A stretch of 64,000 nt of DNA from Polyangia bacterium (GTDB lineage: Bacteria; Myxococcota_A; Polyangia; Nannocystales; Nannocystaceae): contig JAUHWG010000035.1 of the NCBI GenBank assembly GCA_030424595.1, positions 1-64,000 of the forward strand. The letters run 5' to 3'. How positions within the stretch are numbered: the stretch's first letter is position 1; each line of letters begins with the position of its first letter. Positions 15,422 to 24,349 of this stretch are shown piece after piece. The notes beneath the pieces were generated by a model. That model made no database searches. It was not told the origin of the DNA and saw nothing but the letters and a program-made list of their open reading frames with translations. The translations under genes were made by a program, and so were the position numbers.

Positions 15422-16792
15422 ATGGAGCTCGAGATCTCCAGGATCACGGTAGAGGTGAAGGATCGCGCGAGCGGTCGTGTTCATCGGCGGGAGCTAGCTC
15501 CTGGCGCGGCCTGGCCGTGCTCGGTGGAGGATCTCGAGGCGATGACCGCAAAGGCCCCCAAGGGGTCCTCGTCGTCTAGGGACGGGGACCCGAGTCCGTC
15601 TGCGCCGCCCCCCTCGGGTGCCGAGGATACGCCGAGTGCAGACGCGGAGAAGCGCCAGAAGGGAGCCCATAAGGCCAAGTCTTCCAAGACGAGCGCCAAT
15701 AAGGAAACCGACAAGAAGACACCCAAGAAGGCGTCCAAGAAGAAGGCGCCCAAGAAGAAGACGTCCAAGAAGAAGACGCCCAAGAAGAAGGCCTCTGAGG
15801 CGCTCGATCTGTCCACGATCGAAGCCCGAGAGGCGTACGACGAGCGGCTCCTCGGGGTCGTCCAGAGGGGGCCGACGTCGGTCGCCGCCGCTCGCAAGGT
15901 GGTCGGCGGCGATCGAATGCAGGCGGTCGGCGCCCTCACTCGACTCGTCGATCGCGGCCTCATCGTCAAGCGAGGCGCTGGGCTTGGCGCCCGCTACCGG
16001 ATGCCGGACGCGGCCGAGCAAGAGCCGGAGCCGGCCGCCGAAGCCCCCCCGCCCCAGGCCGAGGTCGTCACCCCACCGAAAGAGCGAGTCCGGCTCCGGT
16101 GGCGCAAACAGGAGCTCCAGGGGCGCGACACGTTGGTCGCGCGCTTCGAGGAGGGAGGGTTTCGCCTGGTGCCGATGATCAGCGGATCCCACGGCCTCTT
16201 CTACGAGGGGGACGACGACAGCCTCCTCAGCTACGGCTGCGGCGAGGTCAGCTCCCTCAAGGCCGTCGCTCGCGAGCTCGCCGCTGCGGGGCTCCCAGAT
16301 CCCGAGGTGTTTCGCGCCAACGGTGGCAGCGTCGCCGCCTGCCCGCCGCCCAAGCGGATGCGCCTGGGCGACGTCGAGCTGACCTGGCGCGAGTCGATCA
16401 AAGACGGTCGACAGCTCTGCGTCGCCCCCACCGGCGAGGGCGAGATGAGGGTCATGGAGAGTGATGGCGGCTCGTTTGTGCTTGTCTTCGTCCGTGCGGG
16501 CGACACCGCCTTCGACACGCTCGGCTGCGGCACACGTGAGGATCTCGAGCTGAGAGCGCTCAGCCTCCTCGCCGAGGTGATCGACGAGCCGGCGAGTCCT
16601 CGCGAAGAAGAGGTGCAGTCAGAGGCGGCGAGTTCGGAGTCGAAGACGGAGGCGTCAGGCGACGAAGCAGAACCTGAGCCCGGCGAACCTCAAGAGACGA
16701 GCGAGGCAGACGAGACCAGCGACCAGGAGAAGGAGGACCGCCTGGTCGGATCCTTCGCCAGCGCCGCAAAGCAGCTCATGGAGTCGATGTGA
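15422..16792 (+). CDS. Histone-like Lys-rich, winged-helix DNA-binding protein
   Basis: The 456-residue product has a small N-terminal beta domain, a Ser/Pro linker, then an extreme Lys-rich stretch at about residues 90-125. That stretch is built from KKxPKKK/KKxSKKK steps like histone H1 tails and the Lys-rich proteins of some bacteria. A winged-helix-like segment follows (SVAAARKVVGGDRMQAVGAL, then LVDRGLIVKRGAGLGARYRM, about 148-190). The C-terminal half holds two similar beta-rich units (RVRLRWRKQELQGRDTLVA... and MRLGDVELTWRESIKDGRQL...), and an acidic tail ends the protein. It should bind or condense DNA. The gene overlaps the start of the giant helicase gene by one base (TGATG). Confidence 0.7.
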   Translation: MELEISRITVEVKDRASGRVHRRELAPGAAWPCSVEDLEAMTAKAPKGSSSSRDGDPSPSAPPPSGAEDTPSADAEKRQKGAHKAKSSKTSANKETDKKTPKKASKKKAPKKKTSKKKTPKKKASEALDLSTIEAREAYDERLLGVVQRGPTSVAAARKVVGGDRMQAVGALTRLVDRGLIVKRGAGLGARYRMPDAAEQEPEPAAEAPPPQAEVVTPPKERVRLRWRKQELQGRDTLVARFEEGGFRLVPMISGSHGLFYEGDDDSLLSYGCGEVSSLKAVARELAAAGLPDPEVFRANGGSVAACPPPKRMRLGDVELTWRESIKDGRQLCVAPTGEGEMRVMESDGGSFVLVFVRAGDTAFDTLGCGTREDLELRALSLLAEVIDEPASPREEEVQSEAASSESKTEASGDEAEPEPGEPQETSEADETSDQEKEDRLVGSFASAAKQLMESM

Positions 16793-19700
16793 TGGACGGC
16801 GCGACATTCTTCGAGAAACTGGTCCCCCTGTGGCGTCCGACCGCGGTCGCGGAGGTCGGCGAGGAGTTCTTCGCCCGCTTCCTCGATCGCCGAGGCGGCG
16901 AGCTCATCGCGATCCTCGATCAACTCATCGCCCAACGTGCTGAGCGACTCTCCGCGATCGAGGCTCCCCCCGACCAATGGACGCCGGCGCGCAGGGCCAA
17001 GGCAAACCTCGCGGCGATGCAGGTCCTCGCGAACAAGGGCGAAGCGCAGCTCACAGACGTCGAGCGGCGCACCCTCCTCGGCTATTCGGGCTGGGGCGGG
17101 CTCTCGATCGACAAGTACCAGGAGCAGTTTCCCGAGGGCTGGGATCCCGATCGCTTCGGCCTCGTCCACGAGTACTACACGCCGACCAAGCTCGCGGTCG
17201 CGGTCGCCGATGCGCTCTGCCCGTTCCTGCCGGGCCTCGCGGGTCGCGACGGGGTGATCCGAGCCCTCGAGCCCGCCGCCGGGATCGGCCGGTTCATGCG
17301 CGCGCTCGGTCAGGTCGCCTGCGAAGGCCCGTCGATCCGATGGACGGCGATCGAGCTGTCGACGATCGCCGCGAAGATGCTCCCGGAGCTCTTTCCAAGC
17401 GCCGACATCTACGCCGGCAGCTTTGAGGAGTGGCTCCACCGCCAGACCAACCGCCGAGGCTTACCTGCAGCGGGCGTCGAGGTGACGGCTCGCGACCAAG
17501 GCAAATTCCGCCTTCTGATCACAAACCCGCCCTACGGCAATCGCGGCCTGACAGCGAAGTGGGACCAGGCCCCTGAGTACGCCGAGCGCGAGGCCTTTGC
17601 CTACTTCCTGCGCCGCGGCCTCGACCTTCTGGCGCCCTTCGGCGTCGGCGTGTTTCTGATCCCGGCCGGCTTTCTCACGGGGATCAGCGCTGCGCGCCGC
17701 GAGCTGCGTGAGCGAGTCCTCCGGCGACATCACCTGATGGCGGCCTATCGCTTGCCGAGCGCGACATTCCCGGGCGCGAACCTCGTCACCGACCTCGTCT
17801 TCTTCCGGGCTCGCGGCGGTGAGCTGGCCGAGGTCGACGAGGCCGACGCGTTCATCGTCGAGGGCCGCTACTTCGACCAGTTCTCCTACTACGTGCTCGG
17901 CGAAGAGAAGGGCCGCGGCGACGACGAGAGCGACGACTCTCCCGGCACGTCGCGCGGCCGCTACCAGCATCAGGTTCTCGGCGAGTTCGAGGGCCTCCCG
18001 CCTCTAGCCGAGCGGACTCTGTGCTCGGCCTGTATCGTCCGGCCGGTCGCGTTCCCGGCCGCGAGCGCGAGCCGGCTCGTCCGCAAGGCGGTGTCCAGTG
18101 ACGAGCTGACGCCGCTCCTCGCCGCGGCGCTGACCCTGGGCGGACGTATCGCGGACTACCTCGCGGAGCGGGCCCAGGGCAGCCTCCGGGCGGTCGAGCT
18201 CTGGCCGGAGCTTCTTCAGTCGCTGCGCGACTTTCAGCGCGCGCCGGAGGTCGTGGAGCTCGGGGTCGTCAACCCCTGGTCGTGGATGGAGCTGCGCCAC
18301 CTCGCCGAGGCAGACACCCCGGGCGCTCAGCAATTCCTTAACGCCTTTTCCAAGGCCGGCGATCTCACGGCCGCGCTTACGACCGAGCCGACGATCGAAG
18401 AGCGCTACAGCGGCGAGCCCGGGGACCTGCTCGGACAGGCCGAGTTTCTCTACCGCAGCCGGCGACGGATCGCGATCGGTGAGCTGCTCGAATTCCACCA
18501 AGACCAAGGAGGAGCTACGGCCAAGGACGAGGCGCTGACCCGACTCTTCCGCGCCGAGTGGTGCGTCGACGGCCATTTGATGCAGGAGCTGGTCCCGCTG
18601 CGCGACTACGTCACCGGCGACCTCTGGCCGAAGCTCGATCGCGTCGAGTCGCAGCTTGGAGGGTCGAGAGCGCGAGAGGACCAGAACAGCCTCATGGATC
18701 ACGCGATGGCCGACGCCTTCGCGATGGCCGGGATGCAACCCCCGACACCGCGGGCGATCGCACAGGCGCAGGGGATCCCCGAGTCGCAGCTCAAGCTCCA
18801 GCAACAGCGACTCCTCGCCGCGATCAAGCCGGTCGAGTTCGAGGACATCGGCGATGTCTCCCCACGTGACGGCTACATCCCTCTGGGGATGATCGCCGAG
18901 TGGGTCTCGGAGGTGCTCAACAGCCGTTTCGGCGCTGTCGCCCTTGAGCGGCACGGCGGTCTCGTGCGCGTCGTCGATGCGGAGTACGACACGTTGAAAA
19001 AGGCGCCGATGGATCCAGAGACGCTCTGGTTTGTCGGGTGGGTCAACCACGACAACACCTTCTTCGGCCCGAACGACCTTCACCACAACGACCCCGAGGC
19101 CGAGAAAGTCCGCGCTTCATCGGGCCTCAACGAGCTCAAGATCTGGGACTACCGCGCGAGCTACGAGCGCGCCTGGACGCAGAGCTTCAACGCCTGGGTT
19201 CGCGAAGAGCCCTCGCGGATGGAGGCGATCCGCGACGCCTACAATCGCGGCTTTCGTCGCTACGTCCGCCGCGAGTACTCCGGCGAGCCGCTAGACATCG
19301 CCCGCTGGGGCGGTCAGGTCCGGCTCGCGCCCCACCAGAACGCGGCCGCGCGGCGCGTCATCGAGGCCCGCGGCGGGCTCCTGGCCTTCGACGTCGGTGT
19401 CGGCAAGACCTACACCGGCCTCGGGGTTCTCGCCCGCGCGCGGCAGGAGGGCTGGGGCCGGCGGCCGGTCGTGCTCGTCCCGCCGAGCCTGGTGTGGAAG
19501 TGGCACCGCGACTTCGCCCGCTGCCTCCCCGACTATCGCGTCGCCGTGATCGGCTCGACCCGGCGCCAGCTCACCCGCGGCAAGCGGGTCAACGCGGCCG
19601 CCGAGCGGCTCGCCCAAGGCGAGATCACCAAGGAGCAGTATCGGCAGCTGATCACCGTCGCCAAGGCCGACAAGCCCGAAGAGCGCGCCGCCAAGTGGTC

Positions 19701-22700
19701 GGCGTTCCAAGCTGGCCTCTACGACGCGGTAATCCTCAGCTACGAGGCGCTCAAGCTGACCCAGGTCGACCTCGACGCGATCCTCCGCTACGCCGAGAAC
19801 ACGCCCGCGATTCGGCGGCTGATCAGCCTCCAGGAGCGCAATGAGCATACTCGGGGTCGGAGCGGCAAGAAGAGGAAGCCGAAGAGTGAGCGCAAGAAGG
19901 CGATCGCCGAGACCGGCGTAAAGGGCTTCATCTTGGAGCGGCTCGAGGTGGACGAGCGCCGTCAGCTTGATCCCGGCATCCGCTGGGAAGTCCTCGGCGT
20001 CGACCTCCTGATCGTCGACGAGGCCCAGAACTTCAAGAACCTCTACGCCCCGGAGGCCCGCGAGGGCGGCATTCCGAAGTACATGGGGCTCCCCGCCGGT
20101 GGCTCAAAGCGGGCTTGGCAGCTCGACTTCCGGTCGAGCTTCGTCCGCCAGCGGACCGGCGGTAGCGGTGTCGTGCTCCTCTCGGCGACTCCCGCAAAAA
20201 ACAGCCCGCTCGAGTTCTACAACATCCTCCAGTACGTCGATCACGACGCCTTCTCCAAGGTCGGCATCCACGATCCCGAGGACTTCGTCGATCGCTACCT
20301 CAAGATCGAGGGCCGCGACGTCCTCGACTCCAACTTCGACATTGTCCGCAAGTCGGCCGTCGTCGGCTTTCGCCGCCTGGACGAGCTGCGCGGGATCCTC
20401 GATCGCTATTCGGAGTTTCGGACTGCCGAGGAGGTCGGGATCAAACTGCCCAAACCACGGGTCCAGCGGGTGGACGTGCAGATGGACGACGCCCAGGAGG
20501 AGAAGTACGACGAGCTCGTCCAAAAGATGACGGATCGCCTCAAGGCTCTCCTCGAGGGCAAGGGCACCGACCAGGCTGCGGTCCTCGGCGACATGGTGCG
20601 GATGTCCCTCATCGCCCTGCATTCGCAGCTCGACGAGGGCTACGACTGGAACACCGCGCTCGAGGGCGGCTTGGCCAAGCGCAAGGTCACCGCGAGCGCG
20701 CTGCCGCGGTGGCTCGAGCGCGGGTGGGATGTCCTCGACATCGACAAGGACAAGGCAAAGGCGCTGATCCAGCGCGACCTGCCGAGGCCCGACTACAACT
20801 CCCCGAAATTCCACGCGATCGCCGAGCGGATCGCGGCCCAGCCCGGATGCGGTCACATCGTCTTCTGTGAGCCCGTCGCCTGCCATGCCTGGATCCGAGA
20901 GGTCCTGATCGAGCACGGGATCCCGAAGGAGCGGATCGCGGTCATGAACGCCGTCGCGACCGACTCGAACGCGCGGATCCGGATCGCCGACGGCTTCAAT
21001 GGCGACCCCGAGGGCGGTGTCGAGGCGATCTACGACGTCGTCATCGCCAACAGCGTCGCCTACGAGGGCGTCGACCTCCAGGTCCGGACCTGCGCGATCC
21101 ATCACGTCGACCTGCCCTGGACGCCCGCAGACCTCGAACAGCGAAACGGCCGCGCGTATCGCCAGGGCAACACGCTTGGGGTCATCGAGATCCTCTACTA
21201 CATCGCCCAGGGCTCGATGGACGGGTATCGGTTCTCCGTCATCCACGGCAAGCGCGGGTGGCTCACGGATCTCCTCGAGAGTCAGGACCGCGACACCAAC
21301 AACCCCGCGGCGCAGCAGGAGTTCTCGCCCGAGGAGCTGCTCGAGTACATCGCCCGCGACAAGTCCGGCGTCCGCGAGCTCCTCGCGAAGCGCAAGGCGC
21401 AGCGCAAAGAAGAGGAGCGGACCAAGCAGGCCGCGAACGCGGCGGCGCTGATGCGGCAGGCGGTCAGCCGTTTCCGCAGCGCCCGGCGGCTCGCGAAGAG
21501 TCAGCCCGAGCGAGCGACGAAGCTCCGCGCCGAGGCGGAGGATCGCCTCACCTCGCTCGAACGCGGCGCCGGCGATGCCTGGCCCTGGACGAGCGCGATG
21601 TATGCATTTCGCGAGGTCGACGGGATCGTCCCCGCGGACGGCAGTGCTCCGGTGTTCGAGGGTCTGCGCGTGGTCCAGCAGCGTGGCGAGGGGGAGGTGC
21701 TCGCGTTCGAGTTCGGCCGCGTGATCGATGGGTCGTCGGGGCTCGTCATCGGCATGCGCAAGGCCGGAGAGGCCCACTGGCGCATGGTCGGCACGCAGGA
21801 GATCACGGCGATGGCGATCCAGCCCGCCGACATCCAGCGCCGGGACGCGTGGCCAGAGGACGACGACGCCGACACCGGCCTCGCGCTCGGGCGGACGATC
21901 GCCCGCATGACCTCGTGGACGCACCTCGGCTGGGAGGGCGCGCACGAGCCCTTCATCGGTCGCTGGTGGGGTCGACAGGGCGCGGCGATCAGCGAGCAGT
22001 TGGCAAAGCGCGGAGATGATGCAGAGCGACTGCCCGTGGTCATCGGCGACGAGCTCCAGCTCAAGAGCGGTCCGGCCATTCGCGACGGTGTCCTGCTCCC
22101 GCCGACCAACGACGGCTGGGATCGCTACCTCAAGTTGGCGCCGCGCTCCGAGGAGGTGTGGAGCGCGCTTCGGGATGTCGGGGTGCTCTGGTGGGGCCGA
22201 AGGGTGCCGCGGGACTTGCTCGCCAACGTCCCCGAGATCGACGACGAGAGCGCGCTCGCTCGGCTGCAACGCAAGCTCGCCGAGGCCCGTCAGGCCCACG
22301 CAGTCGGCCCCCATGAGATCGCGGAGTGGTTCATCGAGAACGACTTCGACAAGGCCGGCGATCTCATCGGCGACTACCTCCGCTCACCGACGCAGTCGTT
22401 CGAAGAGGTCGCCGCCGAGCTCCGCAAGCTGATCGACGGTGCGCTCGATGATCGCTGGTACAGCCGCTCCGCCCTGAGCTCCGAGGGCCTTCCCAACCTG
22501 CGCGAAGACCTCCTCTTTGAGGAGGGTGGTCGTCACTACGTGCTGGCGCGTCTCCCTGATCATCCGACGCGCCGCGTGTACATCACCCGCCCCGAGGTCG
22601 CGGGAGCGCCGTACACCGTCGCGGAGGGGGCGCTGAACGAGGGGGACACGGTCTGGGATATCGACGAGGCCGACGCCGCGTCGATCGAGGCCGCCTGGGA

Positions 22701-23172
22701 GCGCTATGGCTGGCTGATGCGCGCTCTTGAGCTTGTGCCCGCATTTCTCGGCGAGGCTCACGATCTGCTCGGCATCGCGGCCGAAGCGATCGATAGCCCC
22801 AAGTGTCTCGGTGGTCAGCGCTCGCGGGCGATCAAGGCGCTGCGGACCGCGGAGAAGTACTACCGGCGGGCGGCGAACCGGATCCATCAGGGGCGGCCCG
22901 CGAACGTGATCGAGGCGCTCGTCGAGATGGTCCGGCACGTGACGGTGAGCGCCGTGACGATCGCCGAGGCCTGCGGGATCGGCCAGCTCGAGTTCTTGGG
23001 CAGCCCCGTGCTCGTCCGCGAGCGGGACCGGTTCGCGCTCGCGCAGGTCGGTGAGGACATCGTCGATCGGCAGGACACCGGCGAGGGGGCGGAGCTGCAG
23101 GCCGCGGCCGAGCCGACGGTCGACTCCGGCGAGACGGCGGAAGCCTCGAAGAGCGAAGGCGAGGAGGCGTAG
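16792..23172 (+). CDS. Giant N6-methyltransferase / SNF2-type helicase (DarB-like)
   Basis: The ATG at 16792 overlaps the previous stop and has GGAG 8 bases upstream; a GTG one codon earlier is possible. The 2,126-residue protein opens with GYSGWGGLS, then an adenine-methyltransferase core: motif I ALEPAAGIGRF near residue 160 and motif IV ITNPPYG near 245. A superfamily 2 helicase follows: Walker A FDVGVGKT near 872, DEAQ near 1076, SAT near 1130 and QRNGRAYRQG near 1450. The last 600 or so residues are unassigned. Such methylase-helicase fusions occur in phages and conjugative elements; phage P1 DarB is packaged and shields incoming DNA from type I restriction. Here it may protect or process element DNA. 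Motifs look intact, so both activities could be real. Confidence 0.85.
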   Translation: MDGATFFEKLVPLWRPTAVAEVGEEFFARFLDRRGGELIAILDQLIAQRAERLSAIEAPPDQWTPARRAKANLAAMQVLANKGEAQLTDVERRTLLGYSGWGGLSIDKYQEQFPEGWDPDRFGLVHEYYTPTKLAVAVADALCPFLPGLAGRDGVIRALEPAAGIGRFMRALGQVACEGPSIRWTAIELSTIAAKMLPELFPSADIYAGSFEEWLHRQTNRRGLPAAGVEVTARDQGKFRLLITNPPYGNRGLTAKWDQAPEYAEREAFAYFLRRGLDLLAPFGVGVFLIPAGFLTGISAARRELRERVLRRHHLMAAYRLPSATFPGANLVTDLVFFRARGGELAEVDEADAFIVEGRYFDQFSYYVLGEEKGRGDDESDDSPGTSRGRYQHQVLGEFEGLPPLAERTLCSACIVRPVAFPAASASRLVRKAVSSDELTPLLAAALTLGGRIADYLAERAQGSLRAVELWPELLQSLRDFQRAPEVVELGVVNPWSWMELRHLAEADTPGAQQFLNAFSKAGDLTAALTTEPTIEERYSGEPGDLLGQAEFLYRSRRRIAIGELLEFHQDQGGATAKDEALTRLFRAEWCVDGHLMQELVPLRDYVTGDLWPKLDRVESQLGGSRAREDQNSLMDHAMADAFAMAGMQPPTPRAIAQAQGIPESQLKLQQQRLLAAIKPVEFEDIGDVSPRDGYIPLGMIAEWVSEVLNSRFGAVALERHGGLVRVVDAEYDTLKKAPMDPETLWFVGWVNHDNTFFGPNDLHHNDPEAEKVRASSGLNELKIWDYRASYERAWTQSFNAWVREEPSRMEAIRDAYNRGFRRYVRREYSGEPLDIARWGGQVRLAPHQNAAARRVIEARGGLLAFDVGVGKTYTGLGVLARARQEGWGRRPVVLVPPSLVWKWHRDFARCLPDYRVAVIGSTRRQLTRGKRVNAAAERLAQGEITKEQYRQLITVAKADKPEERAAKWSAFQAGLYDAVILSYEALKLTQVDLDAILRYAENTPAIRRLISLQERNEHTRGRSGKKRKPKSERKKAIAETGVKGFILERLEVDERRQLDPGIRWEVLGVDLLIVDEAQNFKNLYAPEAREGGIPKYMGLPAGGSKRAWQLDFRSSFVRQRTGGSGVVLLSATPAKNSPLEFYNILQYVDHDAFSKVGIHDPEDFVDRYLKIEGRDVLDSNFDIVRKSAVVGFRRLDELRGILDRYSEFRTAEEVGIKLPKPRVQRVDVQMDDAQEEKYDELVQKMTDRLKALLEGKGTDQAAVLGDMVRMSLIALHSQLDEGYDWNTALEGGLAKRKVTASALPRWLERGWDVLDIDKDKAKALIQRDLPRPDYNSPKFHAIAERIAAQPGCGHIVFCEPVACHAWIREVLIEHGIPKERIAVMNAVATDSNARIRIADGFNGDPEGGVEAIYDVVIANSVAYEGVDLQVRTCAIHHVDLPWTPADLEQRNGRAYRQGNTLGVIEILYYIAQGSMDGYRFSVIHGKRGWLTDLLESQDRDTNNPAAQQEFSPEELLEYIARDKSGVRELLAKRKAQRKEEERTKQAANAAALMRQAVSRFRSARRLAKSQPERATKLRAEAEDRLTSLERGAGDAWPWTSAMYAFREVDGIVPADGSAPVFEGLRVVQQRGEGEVLAFEFGRVIDGSSGLVIGMRKAGEAHWRMVGTQEITAMAIQPADIQRRDAWPEDDDADTGLALGRTIARMTSWTHLGWEGAHEPFIGRWWGRQGAAISEQLAKRGDDAERLPVVIGDELQLKSGPAIRDGVLLPPTNDGWDRYLKLAPRSEEVWSALRDVGVLWWGRRVPRDLLANVPEIDDESALARLQRKLAEARQAHAVGPHEIAEWFIENDFDKAGDLIGDYLRSPTQSFEEVAAELRKLIDGALDDRWYSRSALSSEGLPNLREDLLFEEGGRHYVLARLPDHPTRRVYITRPEVAGAPYTVAEGALNEGDTVWDIDEADAASIEAAWERYGWLMRALELVPAFLGEAHDLLGIAAEAIDSPKCLGGQRSRAIKALRTAEKYYRRAANRIHQGRPANVIEALVEMVRHVTVSAVTIAEACGIGQLEFLGSPVLVRERDRFALAQVGEDIVDRQDTGEGAELQAAAEPTVDSGETAEASKSEGEEA

Positions 23173-23174
23173 CG

Positions 23175-24086
23175 ATGGCGCGGACCAACGAGTGGGAGGC
23201 GCTGGAGATGGCCGTCGGCGACCCCAAGCCGGCATGGCCGATCCCCTCCGCCAAGCCGAAGTTCGCAACCTGGAGCATCGGCGGTGGACGCCCCTTCGGA
23301 TGCGAATCCGGCGTCTGCAAGCGATGGCATGCGGGCATCGACCTCACGGGGATCGCCGGCGGAGCGATCGTAGTAGCGCCCGAGGATGGTGTCGTGACGG
23401 CCGTGGACCGGGGCTGGAGCGGCGACGCCAAGGCGGTCTTCCTGCGCACGGACTCTGGTCTCTTCGTAGTCCTCGGCGGGTTCATCCGCGGATCGTCCAA
23501 GGAGTTCGGCGTCTCAGGCGGTCAGCGGGTGCGCAAGGGCGACCGCCTCGGCCGCGTTCTCGGCTCCTACGCGATGATTCACTTGGAGACCTACATCGCC
23601 GATGGGCGCAGCGCGAACTCGGCCTGGTGGAAGGGGCAGCCGCCGCCCAAGGGGCTCGTCAACCCGACGAACTACGTCGAGCGGATGGTCGGCGATCGGA
23701 TTTCGCTGGTCCGGTCGGTCCAGCGTCATGACGCACTCAAGGCGCTTGGGTACTACTCGGGCAGCTCCTCGGCTCCCTGGGGCGAGGCATCGACGGCCGC
23801 GCTCAAGGCAGCACAGAAGGCCCTTGGCGTTCAGAGCGACGGCAAGTGGGGTCCCGCGACGGAAGCCGTGATCATCGGCGCGCTGAGTGAGCTCGACGGT
23901 GGTTGCACCGACGACCTGTGCGGGCCTGTCGCGACAGTTCAAGCACCGGAGACCCACACCGGCCGAAACCCACGCTTCTGGCTCACCGTCGCGGGCGTCG
24001 CAGCGTTGGGCCTGGGCTTCGGCGTTGGCCTGCTGATGACGTCGCGGAGCGAAGCAGCGTCCGAGTTGGACAAGGGAGCATCGTGA
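23175..24086 (+). CDS. M23-like endopeptidase with peptidoglycan-binding domain and tail anchor
   Basis: GAGGAGG precedes the ATG. The 303-residue product has an M23/LytM-type domain (about residues 25-140) with HAGID (His52, Asp56) and MIHLE (His136), so the three zinc ligands are kept. The first His of the usual HxH, the general base, is replaced by Met, which may lower or change activity. A peptidoglycan-binding repeat follows (about 175-240, LGVQSDGKWGPATEAVIIG), then one C-terminal membrane segment (about 268-288, FWLTVAGVAALGLGFGVGLL). There is no signal peptide, unlike cell-encoded M23 enzymes. A membrane-tethered wall hydrolase without a signal fits a virion entry or lysis enzyme. It starts two bases after the giant gene's stop. 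Confidence 0.8.
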   Translation: MARTNEWEALEMAVGDPKPAWPIPSAKPKFATWSIGGGRPFGCESGVCKRWHAGIDLTGIAGGAIVVAPEDGVVTAVDRGWSGDAKAVFLRTDSGLFVVLGGFIRGSSKEFGVSGGQRVRKGDRLGRVLGSYAMIHLETYIADGRSANSAWWKGQPPPKGLVNPTNYVERMVGDRISLVRSVQRHDALKALGYYSGSSSAPWGEASTAALKAAQKALGVQSDGKWGPATEAVIIGALSELDGGCTDDLCGPVATVQAPETHTGRNPRFWLTVAGVAALGLGFGVGLLMTSRSEAASELDKGAS

Positions 24087-24316
24087 TGCCCCCAAGGCCA
24101 GCCATTACCGAGAAGGCGGAGATCATGACGGATGAAGTCCCACGAAAGAGCACCGACGATGCCGTTCACGAGGCCTACGAGCAGGAGGCGAAAGCGCTGC
24201 TCAAGGCGCAGCGGTTGAAGTTTGTGCTGGGCATGAGCCTGGCAGCAGCGGCCGGCTTTGGCGCGGGGGCGTTCACAACCTACAAGATCGCCTGTTCGCT
24301 GCGCCCGCGACGATGA
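24086..24316 (+). CDS. Small tail-anchored membrane protein
   Basis: The ATG at 24086 overlaps the upstream stop (TGATG) with GGGAG 7 bases before it; a second ATG at 24125 with its own GGAG is also possible. The product of 76 (or 63) residues has a charged helical N-terminus (DDAVHEAYEQEAKALLKAQ) and one membrane segment near the end (FVLGMSLAAAAGFGAGAFTTY). It closes with a Cys and basic residues. It resembles the other single-anchor proteins of this element in design. No family recognised. Confidence 0.65.
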   Translation: MPPRPAITEKAEIMTDEVPRKSTDDAVHEAYEQEAKALLKAQRLKFVLGMSLAAAAGFGAGAFTTYKIACSLRPRR

Positions 24317-24349
24317 GTGGTTGGGGCGACAACTGGAAGGGATAGGACT

